Positions 12,809 through 20,096 of a stretch of 64,000 bases of DNA are shown here, piece by piece. The notes below the pieces were generated by a model that was not told the DNA's origin, ran no database searches, and saw only the letters and a list, made by a program, of their open reading frames with translations. Origin of the DNA: a virus; IMG/VR virus record IMGVR_UViG_3300042905_003268, positions 1-64,000 of that record; one strand, 5' to 3'. A program made the position numbers and the translations under genes. Position 1 is the stretch's first letter. Each line of letters opens with the position of its first letter.

Positions 12809-13109
12809 GATTATTCTTTAACCTGTCCCAAACTTCTTTAGTTTTATGTAAGTTATTTTCTCTGTCTACTCTTCCAAGGTCCAGGTAGATACCTCCCCAG
12901 ACTCCCTTTTCTTTATTACTTATACCTTCATTATAGCATTGTGATATAACTGGACAATGTAGACACATCTCATCTACCTGTGTTGCTAAGAATTTATCTG
13001 TCTCATAGTCATCATAAAACATATTAATATCAGCACCAGAACAGGCTGCTAATTGATACCACTTTACATTATCTGGATCTAGTCCTAGTTTTTTAATTAT
13101 ATTTGACAT
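12774..13109 (-). CDS. WhiB-family iron-sulfur transcription factor
   Basis: 111 residues. Four Cys at 23, 49, 52 and 58 (AAC, then CLHCPVISQC) hold the [4Fe-4S] cluster, and GVWGG (69-73) is the family's glycine motif, followed by a basic tail for DNA binding. WhiB proteins are confined to Actinobacteria and their phages, so this is the strongest host clue. Phage copies such as TM4 WhiB can repress host WhiB genes; the same here is inference. Confidence 0.92.
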   Translation of the reverse strand: MSNIIKKLGLDPDNVKWYQLAACSGADINMFYDDYETDKFLATQVDEMCLHCPVISQCYNEGISNKEKGVWGGIYLDLGRVDRENNLHKTKEVWDRLKNNHGSGILHKRDG

Positions 13110-13326
13110 TTGCTGGGACCTTTACCTTCCATGTCCCATCACTTGATACTGGGTATCTATAAGACATTCCCCATCTTCCATTTTTAAATTGGCCCTCCCT
13201 TGAGGAGTACCCTAGTGGATTTGGAACCCATCTCACAATATCCCAGCCCTCCCAGAAATATCCACGGTGAGAACTTGATGAAACAAAATCGTGTGCGCTG
13301 TTATAATCTAAAACAAGTGTGTTCAT
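13093..13326 (-). CDS. Hypothetical protein (77 aa)
   Basis: The product begins MNTLVLDYNS and is aromatic- and Gly-rich (FWEGWDIVRWVPNPLGY). Its start overlaps the upstream stop (ATGA) and its end overlaps the WhiB gene. No family recognised. Confidence 0.65.
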   Translation of the reverse strand: MNTLVLDYNSAHDFVSSSSHRGYFWEGWDIVRWVPNPLGYSSREGQFKNGRWGMSYRYPVSSDGTWKVKVPANVKYN

Positions 13327-13499
13327 CGGAGTCCCATCCTCTGAGGCTTATTAGAATTCATTTGATTCTCCCACTTTTGCATAACCAGATCTTGTTTAGC
13401 AGCCATAGCCTCTTCATGATCCTGGCGTTTTTGCATTATAATTCTAATCTGACTTAATTCATCTTTAATTCCATCTAGAATTGCTTGTAGATCATTCAT
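13323..13499 (-). CDS. Small coiled-coil protein (58 aa)
   Basis: The frame begins MNDLQAILDG and is one continuous charged helix (IKDELSQIRIIMQKRQ). Coupled at both ends: ATGA with the 77-aa gene and a 4-nt overlap with the deaminase gene. Function unknown. Confidence 0.65.
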   Translation of the reverse strand: MNDLQAILDGIKDELSQIRIIMQKRQDHEEAMAAKQDLVMQKWENQMNSNKPQRMGLR

Positions 13500-13804
13500 G
13501 TATAAACAACCTTTCTGATTCCTGCACTTTTAATTGCCTGGTGGCATCTATCGCATGGCCTGGACAATCTATCCTGACCTTTTCTATTAACTCTTGCCAC
13601 ATAAATTGTGGCACCCTTGGGATTTCTTACCTTACGCAATGCATCAATTTCTGCATGTATAGAACAATGCGTCTTAATATGTTCCGATGAAACCACGGTT
13701 GGGTGGTTGCGATTCTTATTAATACCAATACTAATAACTCTTCCACCTTTAACAATAACTGCACCGTGCTTCATTCTACAATCCGATGATTGCGCGGCAT
13801 TCAA
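13496..13804 (-). CDS. dCMP/cytidine deaminase-like protein, N-terminus shifted by a frame break
   Basis: The zinc and catalytic motifs HAE (50-52, in CSIHAEIDAL) and PCDRC (83-87) identify the cytidine/deoxycytidylate deaminase superfamily. The listed frame opens at TTG 13804 without a ribosome binding site. The upstream codons in the same frame read SRRDQNYLDLAL, which fits the family, but have no start. A neighbouring frame starts ATG 13871 (TGATG after the previous gene). Removing one base in the T-run at 13857-13860 joins the two into one gene of about 125 residues. This may be a sequence error, a decayed start or programmed shifting. Confidence 0.75.
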   Translation of the reverse strand: MNAAQSSDCRMKHGAVIVKGGRVISIGINKNRNHPTVVSSEHIKTHCSIHAEIDALRKVRNPKGATIYVARVNRKGQDRLSRPCDRCHQAIKSAGIRKVVYT

Positions 13805-13870
13805 CGCTAGATCAAGGTAGTTCTGATCACGGCGCGACAGACGAGAAAAGATCTCCTTTTGGCATCATCA

Positions 13871-14263
13871 TCACCCTTTCACAATATCCGTAGGAATACC
13901 CATTGCAATACTAATATTAGCAATATTCTCTGTTTTTTTGCAAGAGTCTCTGATGAACATTATTGATTTATCAACATTAAGTTTAGATATCTCATCTACT
14001 GATATCCTTCCTTGCCATTGCTCCCCGCGCTTTGGCCTAACCAGATGCTCATCGATATCGTAACCCTTTTGTCTAACTAATTTTTCTACTTTACCGATAT
14101 ATTCGGTAATCATATTTTCGGCAGGAGATGATGCGGTATGGACAAAGGTTATCCTCCTGTTTTCTGGACCAGAGGCAACCCACTCATCCAGAGTTACAGT
14201 CATTTTACGCATTATCTCGTTGTAATCAACCCAATTACGGCTGCCAGCAATAAGAACTCTCAT
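13871..14263 (-). CDS. SLOG/YspA-like nucleotide-binding protein
   Basis: 130 residues. MRVLIAGSRNW is the nucleotide-binding start of the SLOG superfamily (DUF2493, YspA group), followed by a conserved central region (TFVHTASSPAEN) and a final alternating alpha/beta part. Ligand unknown; SLOG proteins bind or process nucleotide signals. AAGGAG precedes ATG 14263. It is coupled to the deaminase by TGATG. Confidence 0.7.
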   Translation of the reverse strand: MRVLIAGSRNWVDYNEIMRKMTVTLDEWVASGPENRRITFVHTASSPAENMITEYIGKVEKLVRQKGYDIDEHLVRPKRGEQWQGRISVDEISKLNVDKSIMFIRDSCKKTENIANISIAMGIPTDIVKG

Positions 14264-14280
14264 TGTGGCTCCTTAATTGT

Positions 14281-14919
14281 CTATTGTTCGTTTACTTCAG
14301 GTTGCTCAATTACTGGATCTGAATCAATTGCATCATCAGACAACTCAAGCGTATCTGATGTTCCAGTATCCACATTTTGAATCTGTGTGTTAGATTCATC
14401 ATTAATGTTAGGTGTTTCTGTTACCTCGTTTGTAATAGAATCATTCTCTGTAATAGATTCGCGCTCTACCTGAAAATTAGTATCTACTACTTCTACATCT
14501 AATGGTGCGTCCTCTGGGTCCTCTGCAATTAAAGCCATCTCTTGTGGCTCATTTGTTGGAAAGAAAACACCAGACCAGATTGACTTATTCATTCTATCGT
14601 TCATTATTTGATCTCTTTTCTGTTTAGACCAGGATGCTCCTGAGTCACCGCCCCATAAATCCCAGGCAACTCTACCAGGGCTGGGAAAACCTTCTTCTCC
14701 TGAATTAAAGCCAGTAGCCTTCTTATCAACTTCATGTCTTGAAAAGAAACTATGCATTCTCAAAACGGTGCTTTGTGATAAGGACTCTTTCTTTACTAAT
14801 TGATTTGCTCTGGCAAGTCCTACGGTTGTTCCACCGCGCTTGCCCTCTTCTTTCCACTTTAAGGCTCTGCGTGCTGCAGAGGCCATACCATCTGTTGGTG
14901 TGTATGTTTTTTCAGCCAC
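14281..14919 (-). CDS. Protein with the phage RMHSFFSRHEVD domain and acidic tail
   Basis: 212 residues. The N-terminal 90 (TPTDGMASAARRALKWK, then RMHSFFSRHEVDKKATGF and GRVAWDLWGGDSG) are a domain that recurs in many phage head-gene products, often fused to portal or protease proteins, with no settled function. The rest is an acidic Glu/Asp/Asn/Thr-rich tail. GTG 14919 starts 5 bases after a TATAAT box. Confidence 0.6.
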   Translation of the reverse strand: MAEKTYTPTDGMASAARRALKWKEEGKRGGTTVGLARANQLVKKESLSQSTVLRMHSFFSRHEVDKKATGFNSGEEGFPSPGRVAWDLWGGDSGASWSKQKRDQIMNDRMNKSIWSGVFFPTNEPQEMALIAEDPEDAPLDVEVVDTNFQVERESITENDSITNEVTETPNINDESNTQIQNVDTGTSDTLELSDDAIDSDPVIEQPEVNEQ

Positions 14920-14924
14920 AATTA

Positions 14925-14930
14925 ATTATA
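14925..14930 (-). promoter_or_regulatory. Promoter -10 box (TATAAT) for a leaderless gene
   Basis: TATAAT (read on the - strand, 14930 to 14925) ends 5 bases before GTG 14919, so the mRNA should begin at or beside the start codon. No good -35 box at the usual spacing. Confidence 0.55.
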
Positions 14931-15450
14931 CCATGCCCAATTTTGTCACATAGTCATACATGACAATGCCGCTTGCAGTCCCAACATTTAGACTGCGAAC
15001 ACTTCCAAGTTGGGGGATATAGACAATATCGTCAGCCATACCTAATGCCATCGGGCTTAGGCCACGCTGCTCTTCTCCAAAGATCATAAACGTGTCGGCC
15101 TTCCATTCATATGAAGTGATTGGAATAGCACCTGGAACATTATCAATAGCCACCCATCTGGCACCACGAACTTGTGGTTCATGAAGATAGATATTATCTA
15201 GACTTGGCGAATACTTTAAATGATTATAGTGTTGAGTTCCTACAGCGCCACGCTTATCCCATTTCTTGGCTCCAATAATCCAACATTCTTTAGACATAAA
15301 AGCATTGGCATTACGAATACCAGTAGCCTTGTTAAAATCTCCAGAAAGATTTTCAAAACCCACAACGAAAGGAAGGCGACGGGTATCTAAATCAGCCTTA
15401 ATCTGATCAGTTTCCCACTCTTTGTAGTAATCAATTACATTCTTATTCAT
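14926..15450 (-). CDS. TrmH/SpoU-family RNA methyltransferase
   Basis: 174 residues of the SPOUT trefoil-knot class. The knot is covered by FGEEQRGLSP, YIPQLGSVRSLNV and ASGIVMYDY, where FGxExxG, IPxxG and SLNVxxA are the three SpoU motifs. These enzymes methylate the 2'-OH of riboses in tRNA or rRNA. RNA target not evident; the phage tRNAs are obvious candidates. Its start overlaps the oxygenase gene end by 8 nt. Confidence 0.8.
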   Translation of the reverse strand: MNKNVIDYYKEWETDQIKADLDTRRLPFVVGFENLSGDFNKATGIRNANAFMSKECWIIGAKKWDKRGAVGTQHYNHLKYSPSLDNIYLHEPQVRGARWVAIDNVPGAIPITSYEWKADTFMIFGEEQRGLSPMALGMADDIVYIPQLGSVRSLNVGTASGIVMYDYVTKLGMV

Positions 15451-16144
15451 TATCTACCCTTTTTATTTTTTCTAGGTCGTATTTGTTTTCTTTATGGTCT
15501 TCCCAAAAGTTTTTAATTCCAGTAAAACATGGGACAACATATCTAGTTGGGCCATCTAAAACTTCTCTCACGCCATGTCTCCATCCAGAACTTGTTGGAA
15601 AAATTAACAAAGAGCCTGGGTCGGGAATCATTTCGATGTTCTGATTAACAAAATATATCTGACCACCATTATAGTCATTATTTAAATAAAAAACAAGGGC
15701 ATACTCTAATGAATTATCTGTATCATTATCTACATGATCAACCAATGGTGTTCCTGAGTACTGCCTTTGTATGGTAGAGAATCCTTTAAATTCTAAACTT
15801 TCATCGAATTCAAAAATTTTGCTAACTCTTTTTTCTATATTTGAATTAAATTCCCTGTTTTGTATTGGGAGTGATTTGTCTATCCAATTAGTGGTTATTT
15901 CAAATACCCCCTCTTTTACAAGGTTATCTATGTCTTCCCGTCCGAACTTTAACTTTGCTATTGCTTTAGCACCTTCTAAATAATAGCCTTCCCAATCAGA
16001 CTGTGATGCAGACCTAGCAACTTCAAGGATATAATTTACCTCATCCTTAGACAAGAAATTTTTTATAAGAAATATTCTATTAGATACTTCTTCTGATTCA
16101 TATCCTAGCCAGTCTAAGTATTCTTTGCTAAGATTTTTTTTCAT
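15443..16144 (-). CDS. 2-oxoglutarate/Fe(II) oxygenase, prolyl 4-hydroxylase-like
   Basis: 233 residues from ATG 16144, two bases after the upstream stop. DHVDND carries the HxD ligands; GWRHGVREVLDGPTRY carries the distal His and the Arg; YLNNDYNGGQI is the conserved strand, almost the same as in the gene at 7873. The two are clear paralogs by motif order. Substrate unknown. Confidence 0.8.
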   Translation of the reverse strand: MKKNLSKEYLDWLGYESEEVSNRIFLIKNFLSKDEVNYILEVARSASQSDWEGYYLEGAKAIAKLKFGREDIDNLVKEGVFEITTNWIDKSLPIQNREFNSNIEKRVSKIFEFDESLEFKGFSTIQRQYSGTPLVDHVDNDTDNSLEYALVFYLNNDYNGGQIYFVNQNIEMIPDPGSLLIFPTSSGWRHGVREVLDGPTRYVVPCFTGIKNFWEDHKENKYDLEKIKRVDNE

Positions 16145-16145
16145 G

Positions 16146-16451
16146 CTATTCCCAATCTTCTGGGATAGGAATGCCATTATCTATCAAGTATTGTTTGCCA
16201 TCTTGAGTAATCTTAAATCCTGGGTTTAGATTTTCATCATACTCTACTTCTACAAATCCCAACTTATATAAAACTACCAACTCTTCGTTTAATTCTTGCA
16301 TCATTGCATCGTACAACTCTGGAAAGGACTCTGCTAATTTGTCTATATTAAATACAAACGTTCTTTCTCCTGAGCCGTCCATTCCGACCCATTCGATAAT
16401 ACCGTCCTCTTCCATGAATTTAATAAATTCATCAATTTCATTATCTTCCAT
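16146..16451 (-). CDS. Small acidic winged-helix-like protein
   Basis: 101 residues. Helix-rich start (NEIDEFIKFM), LVVLYKLGFVEVEYDE and GKQYLIDNGI resemble the end of a winged-helix domain; not secure. ATG 16451 lies one base after the 3' end of tRNA-Thr, so cutting the tRNA free would leave an almost leaderless mRNA. Confidence 0.6.
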   Translation of the reverse strand: MEDNEIDEFIKFMEEDGIIEWVGMDGSGERTFVFNIDKLAESFPELYDAMMQELNEELVVLYKLGFVEVEYDENLNPGFKITQDGKQYLIDNGIPIPEDWE

Positions 16452-16452
16452 G

Positions 16453-16526
16453 AGCCTCAGATCGGATTCGAACCGATGACTTTCCGCTTACAAGGCGGAT
16501 ACTCTGGCCAACTGAGTTACTGAGGC
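16453..16526 (-). tRNA. tRNA-Thr (anticodon TGT)
   Basis: Acceptor GCCTCAG/CTGAGGC, discriminator at 16453, anticodon stem TCCGC/GCGGA around CTTGTAA, T-loop TTCGAAT. No CCA is encoded. The ATG of the next gene is one base past the 3' end. Confidence 0.95.
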
Positions 16527-16530
16527 TATC

Positions 16531-16576
16531 CTAGGCTGTTGCCGCAATTTTATTTGCGCCTAGAATATCATTCTAG
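16531..16576 (-). terminator. Hairpins after the secreted lysozyme-like gene
   Basis: CTAGAAT/ATTCTAG (16560-16566/16570-16576) lies four bases after the stop at 16580. It competes with a larger pairing, CTAGGC (16531-16536) with GCCTAG (16558-16563), that encloses GCAA/TTGC. There is no strong T-run. It could end transcription or shape the tRNA-Thr 5' leader. Confidence 0.35.
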
Positions 16577-16579
16577 CAT

Positions 16580-17194
16580 TTAAATCTTTTCTGGGGTACA
16601 TTTTTTGGGGAATAAAGACCACCCAGTATTGAATGGTGCAATCACCCAGGAATATGTTAGTCCAGATCCCCAGAGTGAATAATACATTCCTGCATCCTCG
16701 TACCATGAATCATTCTTAAATGAATATCCATAGCCCCAATTATGCATTCCATCATTAAGGAAGTGCTTCCTTACAATTTCTGATTGCTTTTCCTTATCTA
16801 ACATGTTATCTCTGGACCACCAGGGTTTTCCTGACCAAGCACTTGTTTGAATTTGCCAAGTACCCAGAGCACCTGTGAACCATCTGCTAGATTCATCTAA
16901 TGATTCATGCTTAGATTCGCGCCAGGTAATTGCCCAGGCTCCTCTTAACATTCCAGGTCTATTAAAACCTGACTTAAACAGCATCTTTGCTTGCTTATCA
17001 TTACAATTAGATGGCAATGTCCAATTTCTATCTGTTATTGCCCTTCTTTCTAATGTATCAGCGGTGGCAAAGTTACCTGTACCTTCCGCCAAAGGCGTAG
17101 ACTTAGCATACGCCAGGTTTGGAGAGATTAGTACCATTGATAATACTACTGTCGTTGATACTAATGCAGCACCAAATCGGTTTATTGTCGTCAT
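16580..17194 (-). CDS. Secreted lysozyme/transglycosylase-like protein
   Basis: 204 residues. A Sec-type signal peptide (MTTINRFG, hydrophobic core to about residue 28, cut near AYA|KS) precedes a lysozyme-like domain. GMLRGAWAITWRESKHES places a candidate catalytic Glu, and GALGTWQIQTSAW is the family's glycine/Gln motif, as in resuscitation-promoting-factor and goose-lysozyme folds. It acts outside the membrane, probably on host peptidoglycan at lysis or on the wall. AAGGAGG precedes ATG 17194 and a strong promoter lies upstream. Confidence 0.7.
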   Translation of the reverse strand: MTTINRFGAALVSTTVVLSMVLISPNLAYAKSTPLAEGTGNFATADTLERRAITDRNWTLPSNCNDKQAKMLFKSGFNRPGMLRGAWAITWRESKHESLDESSRWFTGALGTWQIQTSAWSGKPWWSRDNMLDKEKQSEIVRKHFLNDGMHNWGYGYSFKNDSWYEDAGMYYSLWGSGLTYSWVIAPFNTGWSLFPKKCTPEKI

Positions 17195-17226
17195 ATTGAC
17201 CTCCTTGTGGCGGCAACATGAATTCT

Positions 17227-17255
17227 ATTATACGGGAATATTACGATATGGTCAA
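17227..17255 (-). promoter_or_regulatory. Strong promoter of the lysozyme-like gene
   Basis: On the - strand TTGACC (17255 to 17250) and TATAAT (17232 to 17227) are exactly 17 bp apart. ATG 17194 follows 32 bases later with an AAGGAGG site. This is the best-matched promoter in the accessory region. The spacer contains an ATTACG string like that repeated in the origin. Confidence 0.75.
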
Positions 17256-17359
17256 CGATTTTGGATAATTTACTATTTCAATCATATTATTATACAAAGT
17301 AACGTAAGGTCTGAGGTAGTAGTTACCATTGTGCTTAACGAGACAATAAAATGTAAACA

Positions 17360-17485
17360 TTACTTCTTGCCACGACGGACTTTAAGTGGAGACTTACCAA
17401 TATTTATTTTGCCATCTTTATGTTCTGGATTAGTAATTCCTCCGCCACCTTGTTTAATAGTTTCGGTAGTTATTACATTATTCAT
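17360..17485 (-). CDS. Small basic Gly-rich protein (41 aa)
   Basis: The frame begins MNNVITTETI, contains GGGGITNPEHKDGK and ends VRRGKK. It overlaps the upstream Cys-rich gene by 4 nt (ATGA). No family recognised. Confidence 0.55.
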   Translation of the reverse strand: MNNVITTETIKQGGGGITNPEHKDGKINIGKSPLKVRRGKK

Positions 17486-17829
17486 TTAAGAAATGATCCT
17501 CCCCAGAACTTACCCATCATATCATCATCTTCATCATACATAGATGCGTTTACATAACCGTCTGGGATGGCTGCAAGTCGGCACTTTCCTTCTGGATGAA
17601 CTAGATAAGAAAGAATAGCACAACCTAATTGCCCATCTTCTCTCTCAATGTGTAGAGAACAATTAGAGCATTTAACTCCAATTTGTGCATCTTCGTTTTC
17701 TCCTGGGCCTTCGTATCCTACCCAGATACTTGATGTTCCTTGATCAAATGGGCCAAATCTCTCAGCAATTGAAACCATTGCATCGTGATAGGCTTTTTCT
17801 TCTTCTGTTAATTCATCGTATAGTTCCAT
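17482..17829 (-). CDS. Cys-containing hypothetical protein (115 aa)
   Basis: CSNC (about 54-57), GCAIL and KCRL give four Cys spaced as in a small metal site, within an acidic protein ending GKFWGGSFLK. A similar CxxC...C...C arrangement occurs in phage-associated proteins of unknown role. ATG 17829 follows a TATAAT box by 6 bases. Confidence 0.6.
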   Translation of the reverse strand: MELYDELTEEEKAYHDAMVSIAERFGPFDQGTSSIWVGYEGPGENEDAQIGVKCSNCSLHIEREDGQLGCAILSYLVHPEGKCRLAAIPDGYVNASMYDEDDDMMGKFWGGSFLK

Positions 17830-17835
17830 ATTATT

Positions 17836-17841
17836 ATTATA
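17836..17841 (-). promoter_or_regulatory. Promoter -10 box (TATAAT) for a leaderless gene
   Basis: TATAAT on the - strand ends 6 bases before ATG 17829, so the transcript should start at the ATG. No -35 box is evident. Confidence 0.55.
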
Positions 17842-17857
17842 TCACCGTGCGGTTGTG

Positions 17858-18481
17858 TTACCTGGAATATCCTGGGTGAAAAGATCCTATAGAATATAGA
17901 CACCAGTAATTTTCCTGAGGGACGTTTCTTTTATCCACCCAAAAATCTTCTGAGTCTCCATTTATTACTAGTTCGTAATCTAAAGAACTTAGTATAAATC
18001 TCTGAACATCTCTCATTTTTTCTAATGTATAATCTCTAACAAAGTCATGCTCAATAGTTATTACACTAAACCTATAATCCTGCAATGGTAATTGTATTAG
18101 TGCAAGTAGGTTGGCGTTTCTTGGAGTATCATCAACATCTATTTGTAGATAATCAATCTGCTTAGGGAAATCATTATTAACAAAATAGTCTGTGTAATTA
18201 AAATTTAATGCGTTCTGTTTTAAACAGGTTGACTTCCTTTTTTGGTTATATAAATTTACTAAATTCTCATCAGTATCTAGCGCTAGTCCCCGCCAATTAA
18301 ATTTATTTTCTAAAAGATTAGTATTGTTAGATATTTCTGGGTGACCAGATCCTATTTCTAAAAAGAATCCATTAGTTTTTTCTTTCAATACATTTAAAAC
18401 AAAACTCTCCTGATTGCATGAAGAACTTGAATCGGGATAATTCTTAATATTTAAATCTGGATATGAAATATGCATATTCAT
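17858..18481 (-). CDS. FkbM-type methyltransferase-like protein
   Basis: 207 residues. FLEIGSGHPEISNN is the SAM-binding glycine motif of FkbM-like enzymes, followed by NWRGLALDTDE (acidic ligand after strand 2) and DYLQIDVDDTP. FkbM enzymes methylate hydroxyl groups of sugars and natural products. It is related to the gene at 24519 (FVEFGAMDGIELSN) and may act on a phage or cell-surface glycan. Confidence 0.7.
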   Translation of the reverse strand: MNMHISYPDLNIKNYPDSSSSCNQESFVLNVLKEKTNGFFLEIGSGHPEISNNTNLLENKFNWRGLALDTDENLVNLYNQKRKSTCLKQNALNFNYTDYFVNNDFPKQIDYLQIDVDDTPRNANLLALIQLPLQDYRFSVITIEHDFVRDYTLEKMRDVQRFILSSLDYELVINGDSEDFWVDKRNVPQENYWCLYSIGSFHPGYSR

Positions 18482-18510
18482 TTATACTGACTCCTAATGT
18501 ATTATTTTGG

Positions 18511-18582
18511 CTGGCGTGGAAGGATTCGAACCTTCAACCGATCGGTTAACAGCCGATTGCGCTGCCATTGCGCCACACGCCA
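18511..18582 (-). tRNA. tRNA-Asn (anticodon GTT)
   Basis: Acceptor TGGCGTG/CACGCCA, discriminator G (complement of c18511), anticodon stem ATCGG/CCGAT with CTGTTAA, T-loop TTCGAAT. No CCA encoded. It lies 4 nt after tRNA-Tyr. Confidence 0.95.
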
Positions 18583-18586
18583 TAAG

Positions 18587-18666
18587 TGCCAGATGTTGGA
18601 ATCGAACCAACCATGCCTGAGGCGACGGTTTTACAGACCGCTTCCCCACCTTGGGGACTATCTGGC
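18587..18666 (-). tRNA. tRNA-Tyr (anticodon GTA)
   Basis: Acceptor GCCAGAT/ATCTGGC, anticodon stem GCGGT/ACCGT with CTGTAAA, a long variable arm typical of tRNA-Tyr, T-loop TTCGATT. Its 5' end overlaps the last codons of the small zinc protein at 18658. Confidence 0.95.
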
Positions 18667-18774
18667 TCTAAGGCAATCAGAGCATACTCCTCTAGTCCCC
18701 ACCCTTTGACCAGGAACTAGTAAAAACTGCTCTAAATCTTTTTCAGTTTTACAATTGTGACATATCTTTTTCAT
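18658..18774 (-). CDS. Tiny zinc-finger protein (38 aa) between two tRNAs
   Basis: The frame begins MKKICHNCKTEK and ends VCSDCLRAR: two CxxC pairs in the layout of the small zinc fingers often next to HNH proteins. Its ATG follows the tRNA-Arg 3' end by two bases, and its stop lies inside the 5' acceptor of tRNA-Tyr, so tRNA maturation and this mRNA compete. Confidence 0.6.
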   Translation of the reverse strand: MKKICHNCKTEKDLEQFLLVPGQRVGTRGVCSDCLRAR

Positions 18775-18776
18775 TG

Positions 18777-18849
18777 TGTGCCTGGAGGGATTCGAACCCC
18801 CAACCTAATGGGTAGAAACCATTTGCGCTGTCCGTTGCGCCACAGGCAC
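18777..18849 (-). tRNA. tRNA-Arg (anticodon TCT)
   Basis: Acceptor GTGCCTG/CAGGCAC, discriminator at 18777, anticodon stem AATGG/CCATT with TTTCTAC, T-loop TTCGAAT. Reads AGA, a codon used heavily in this AT-rich phage. No CCA encoded. Confidence 0.95.
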
Positions 18850-18856
18850 CTGTCAT

Positions 18857-19585
18857 TTAAAACAATGATAATTGATTATTACATATAATATCTAATAGGT
18901 CAAGTGGTCTTCTATCTGACTGACGCCACCATCTAGGAGATTCTAAATCTACTGAATCTTTATTCAGCCTAGAAATTTCATACTTAACACCATTATGACC
19001 AAAGTGTAGGAAATTATCTGGTATCTGTACAGCAATTTTTGGATCTACTTTAACTAAATATTTACTATAATCAAATTCTTTATCTCTGGTGTTTTGTTTT
19101 ATTCTTTCTGGCGCGGGACCTAGACCAGTTTTATGAAATCTATTTATAAGTGGCATTACTGCACTAGATAAAGACGAGTCTACAACAGTTTTAGAACCAA
19201 ATCTATATATCATGTCTAGGTATGTAATTCCAATCATACACGCTACATACCTTCGATAATCATTTTGTGTATGTACATTTCTCCATACAGAATAATTCTG
19301 GAATAGATTAAATAATATTAATTGATTGTTTTCTACCCCAACACCATTGCACTTGCCGTATCCATTATTAAATTGTGCGGAATTAAATAATTTATCCCAC
19401 CCATAATCCCCGACTTTATAATCATTTGCATAAATATATGATGAAGTTGGGTGATTTATTGTTACTTCTATTCCTGGGCCATATAAAAAATCTTCGTCAT
19501 TATTTTCTGGCTTAAATATTACATACTGTGTATAAGTCTCATATATAGATTTATATGCCACTTCTCCATCAAATAAAAATTTCAT
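18857..19585 (-). CDS. Unknown protein (242 aa)
   Basis: The product begins MKFLFDGEVA and contains aromatic-rich blocks (YGPGIEVTINHPTSSYIYAND, FQNYSVWRN) and a SPRWWRQSDRRP segment near the end. It looks like a folded enzyme-sized protein, but I recognise no motif or family. ATG 19585 lies three bases after the tRNA-Gly 3' end. It ends just before tRNA-Arg. Confidence 0.65.
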   Translation of the reverse strand: MKFLFDGEVAYKSIYETYTQYVIFKPENNDEDFLYGPGIEVTINHPTSSYIYANDYKVGDYGWDKLFNSAQFNNGYGKCNGVGVENNQLILFNLFQNYSVWRNVHTQNDYRRYVACMIGITYLDMIYRFGSKTVVDSSLSSAVMPLINRFHKTGLGPAPERIKQNTRDKEFDYSKYLVKVDPKIAVQIPDNFLHFGHNGVKYEISRLNKDSVDLESPRWWRQSDRRPLDLLDIICNNQLSLF

Positions 19586-19588
19586 AGG

Positions 19589-19659
19589 AGCGAGTGACCA
19601 GAATCGAACTGGCGATAACTGCTTGGAAGGCAGATGTGTTACCTCTACACCACACTCGC
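19589..19659 (-). tRNA. tRNA-Gly (anticodon TCC)
   Basis: Acceptor GCGAGTG/CACTCGC, anticodon stem TCTGC/GCAGT with CTTCCAA, T-loop TTCGATT. No CCA encoded. Start codon of the next gene is three bases past the 3' end. Confidence 0.95.
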
Positions 19660-19665
19660 GGGAGA

Positions 19666-19803
19666 TTAATCTTTTTCTAAAAGATCAATCGCCTCTTTAA
19701 TTGCCTGATTCCATCCTGCAATAAAAGAACTAATCTCAGTAGAAGATGCTGAGTTTTTCATCTTCTTTGCCTTAAGTTTTTCAATTACCTTATCGCGTGT
19801 CAA
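19666..19803 (-). CDS. Small hypothetical protein (45 aa), TTG start
   Basis: TTG 19803 overlaps the upstream TGA as TTGA, like the ATGA overlaps elsewhere. The product begins MTRDKVIEKL and ends KEAIDLLEKD, two helices joined by a Ser/Thr-rich loop. No family recognised. Confidence 0.55.
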   Translation of the reverse strand: MTRDKVIEKLKAKKMKNSASSTEISSFIAGWNQAIKEAIDLLEKD

Positions 19804-20009
19804 TTGTATCCCTTTTCAATAAATGTCCCGTCCCAAATTGAAGCGGGATTCTCTGATACATTTTTCTTAGATTCAGATGCATATAGCGCACGTTGCTGTG
19901 CTACTGCTTCTGCGCGAGTTGCATGGCAACCCTCAATTTCATTTGTTCCTTCTTTGACTACTGCATATCCATTGCAATCGCCAAAGTTTCTTTGTACTTT
20001 CCAAGGCAT
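19800..20009 (-). CDS. Small phage domain protein (PWKV...GCHATRAEA type, 69 aa)
   Basis: MPWKVQRNFG, then YAVVKEGT and GCHATRAEAVAQQRALYAS match a short domain common in phage genomes, often fused to portal or protease proteins, where it is about 50 residues. Its function is not established. GGGAGG precedes ATG 20009, 12 bases after tRNA-Gln. Confidence 0.65.
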   Translation of the reverse strand: MPWKVQRNFGDCNGYAVVKEGTNEIEGCHATRAEAVAQQRALYASESKKNVSENPASIWDGTFIEKGYN

Positions 20010-20021
20010 TTTAACCTCCCG

Positions 20022-20092
20022 CTCCCCGATCTAGATTCGAACTAAAACTAAATGATCCAAAGTCATTTGTGCTACCATTACACCATCAGGGA
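20022..20092 (-). tRNA. tRNA-Gln (anticodon TTG)
   Basis: Acceptor TCCCTGA/TCGGGGA with one T-G pair, anticodon stem AATGA/TCATT with CTTTGGA, T-loop TTCGAAT. No CCA encoded. It sits 4 nt after the HNH gene stop. Confidence 0.9.
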
Positions 20093-20096
20093 ATAT

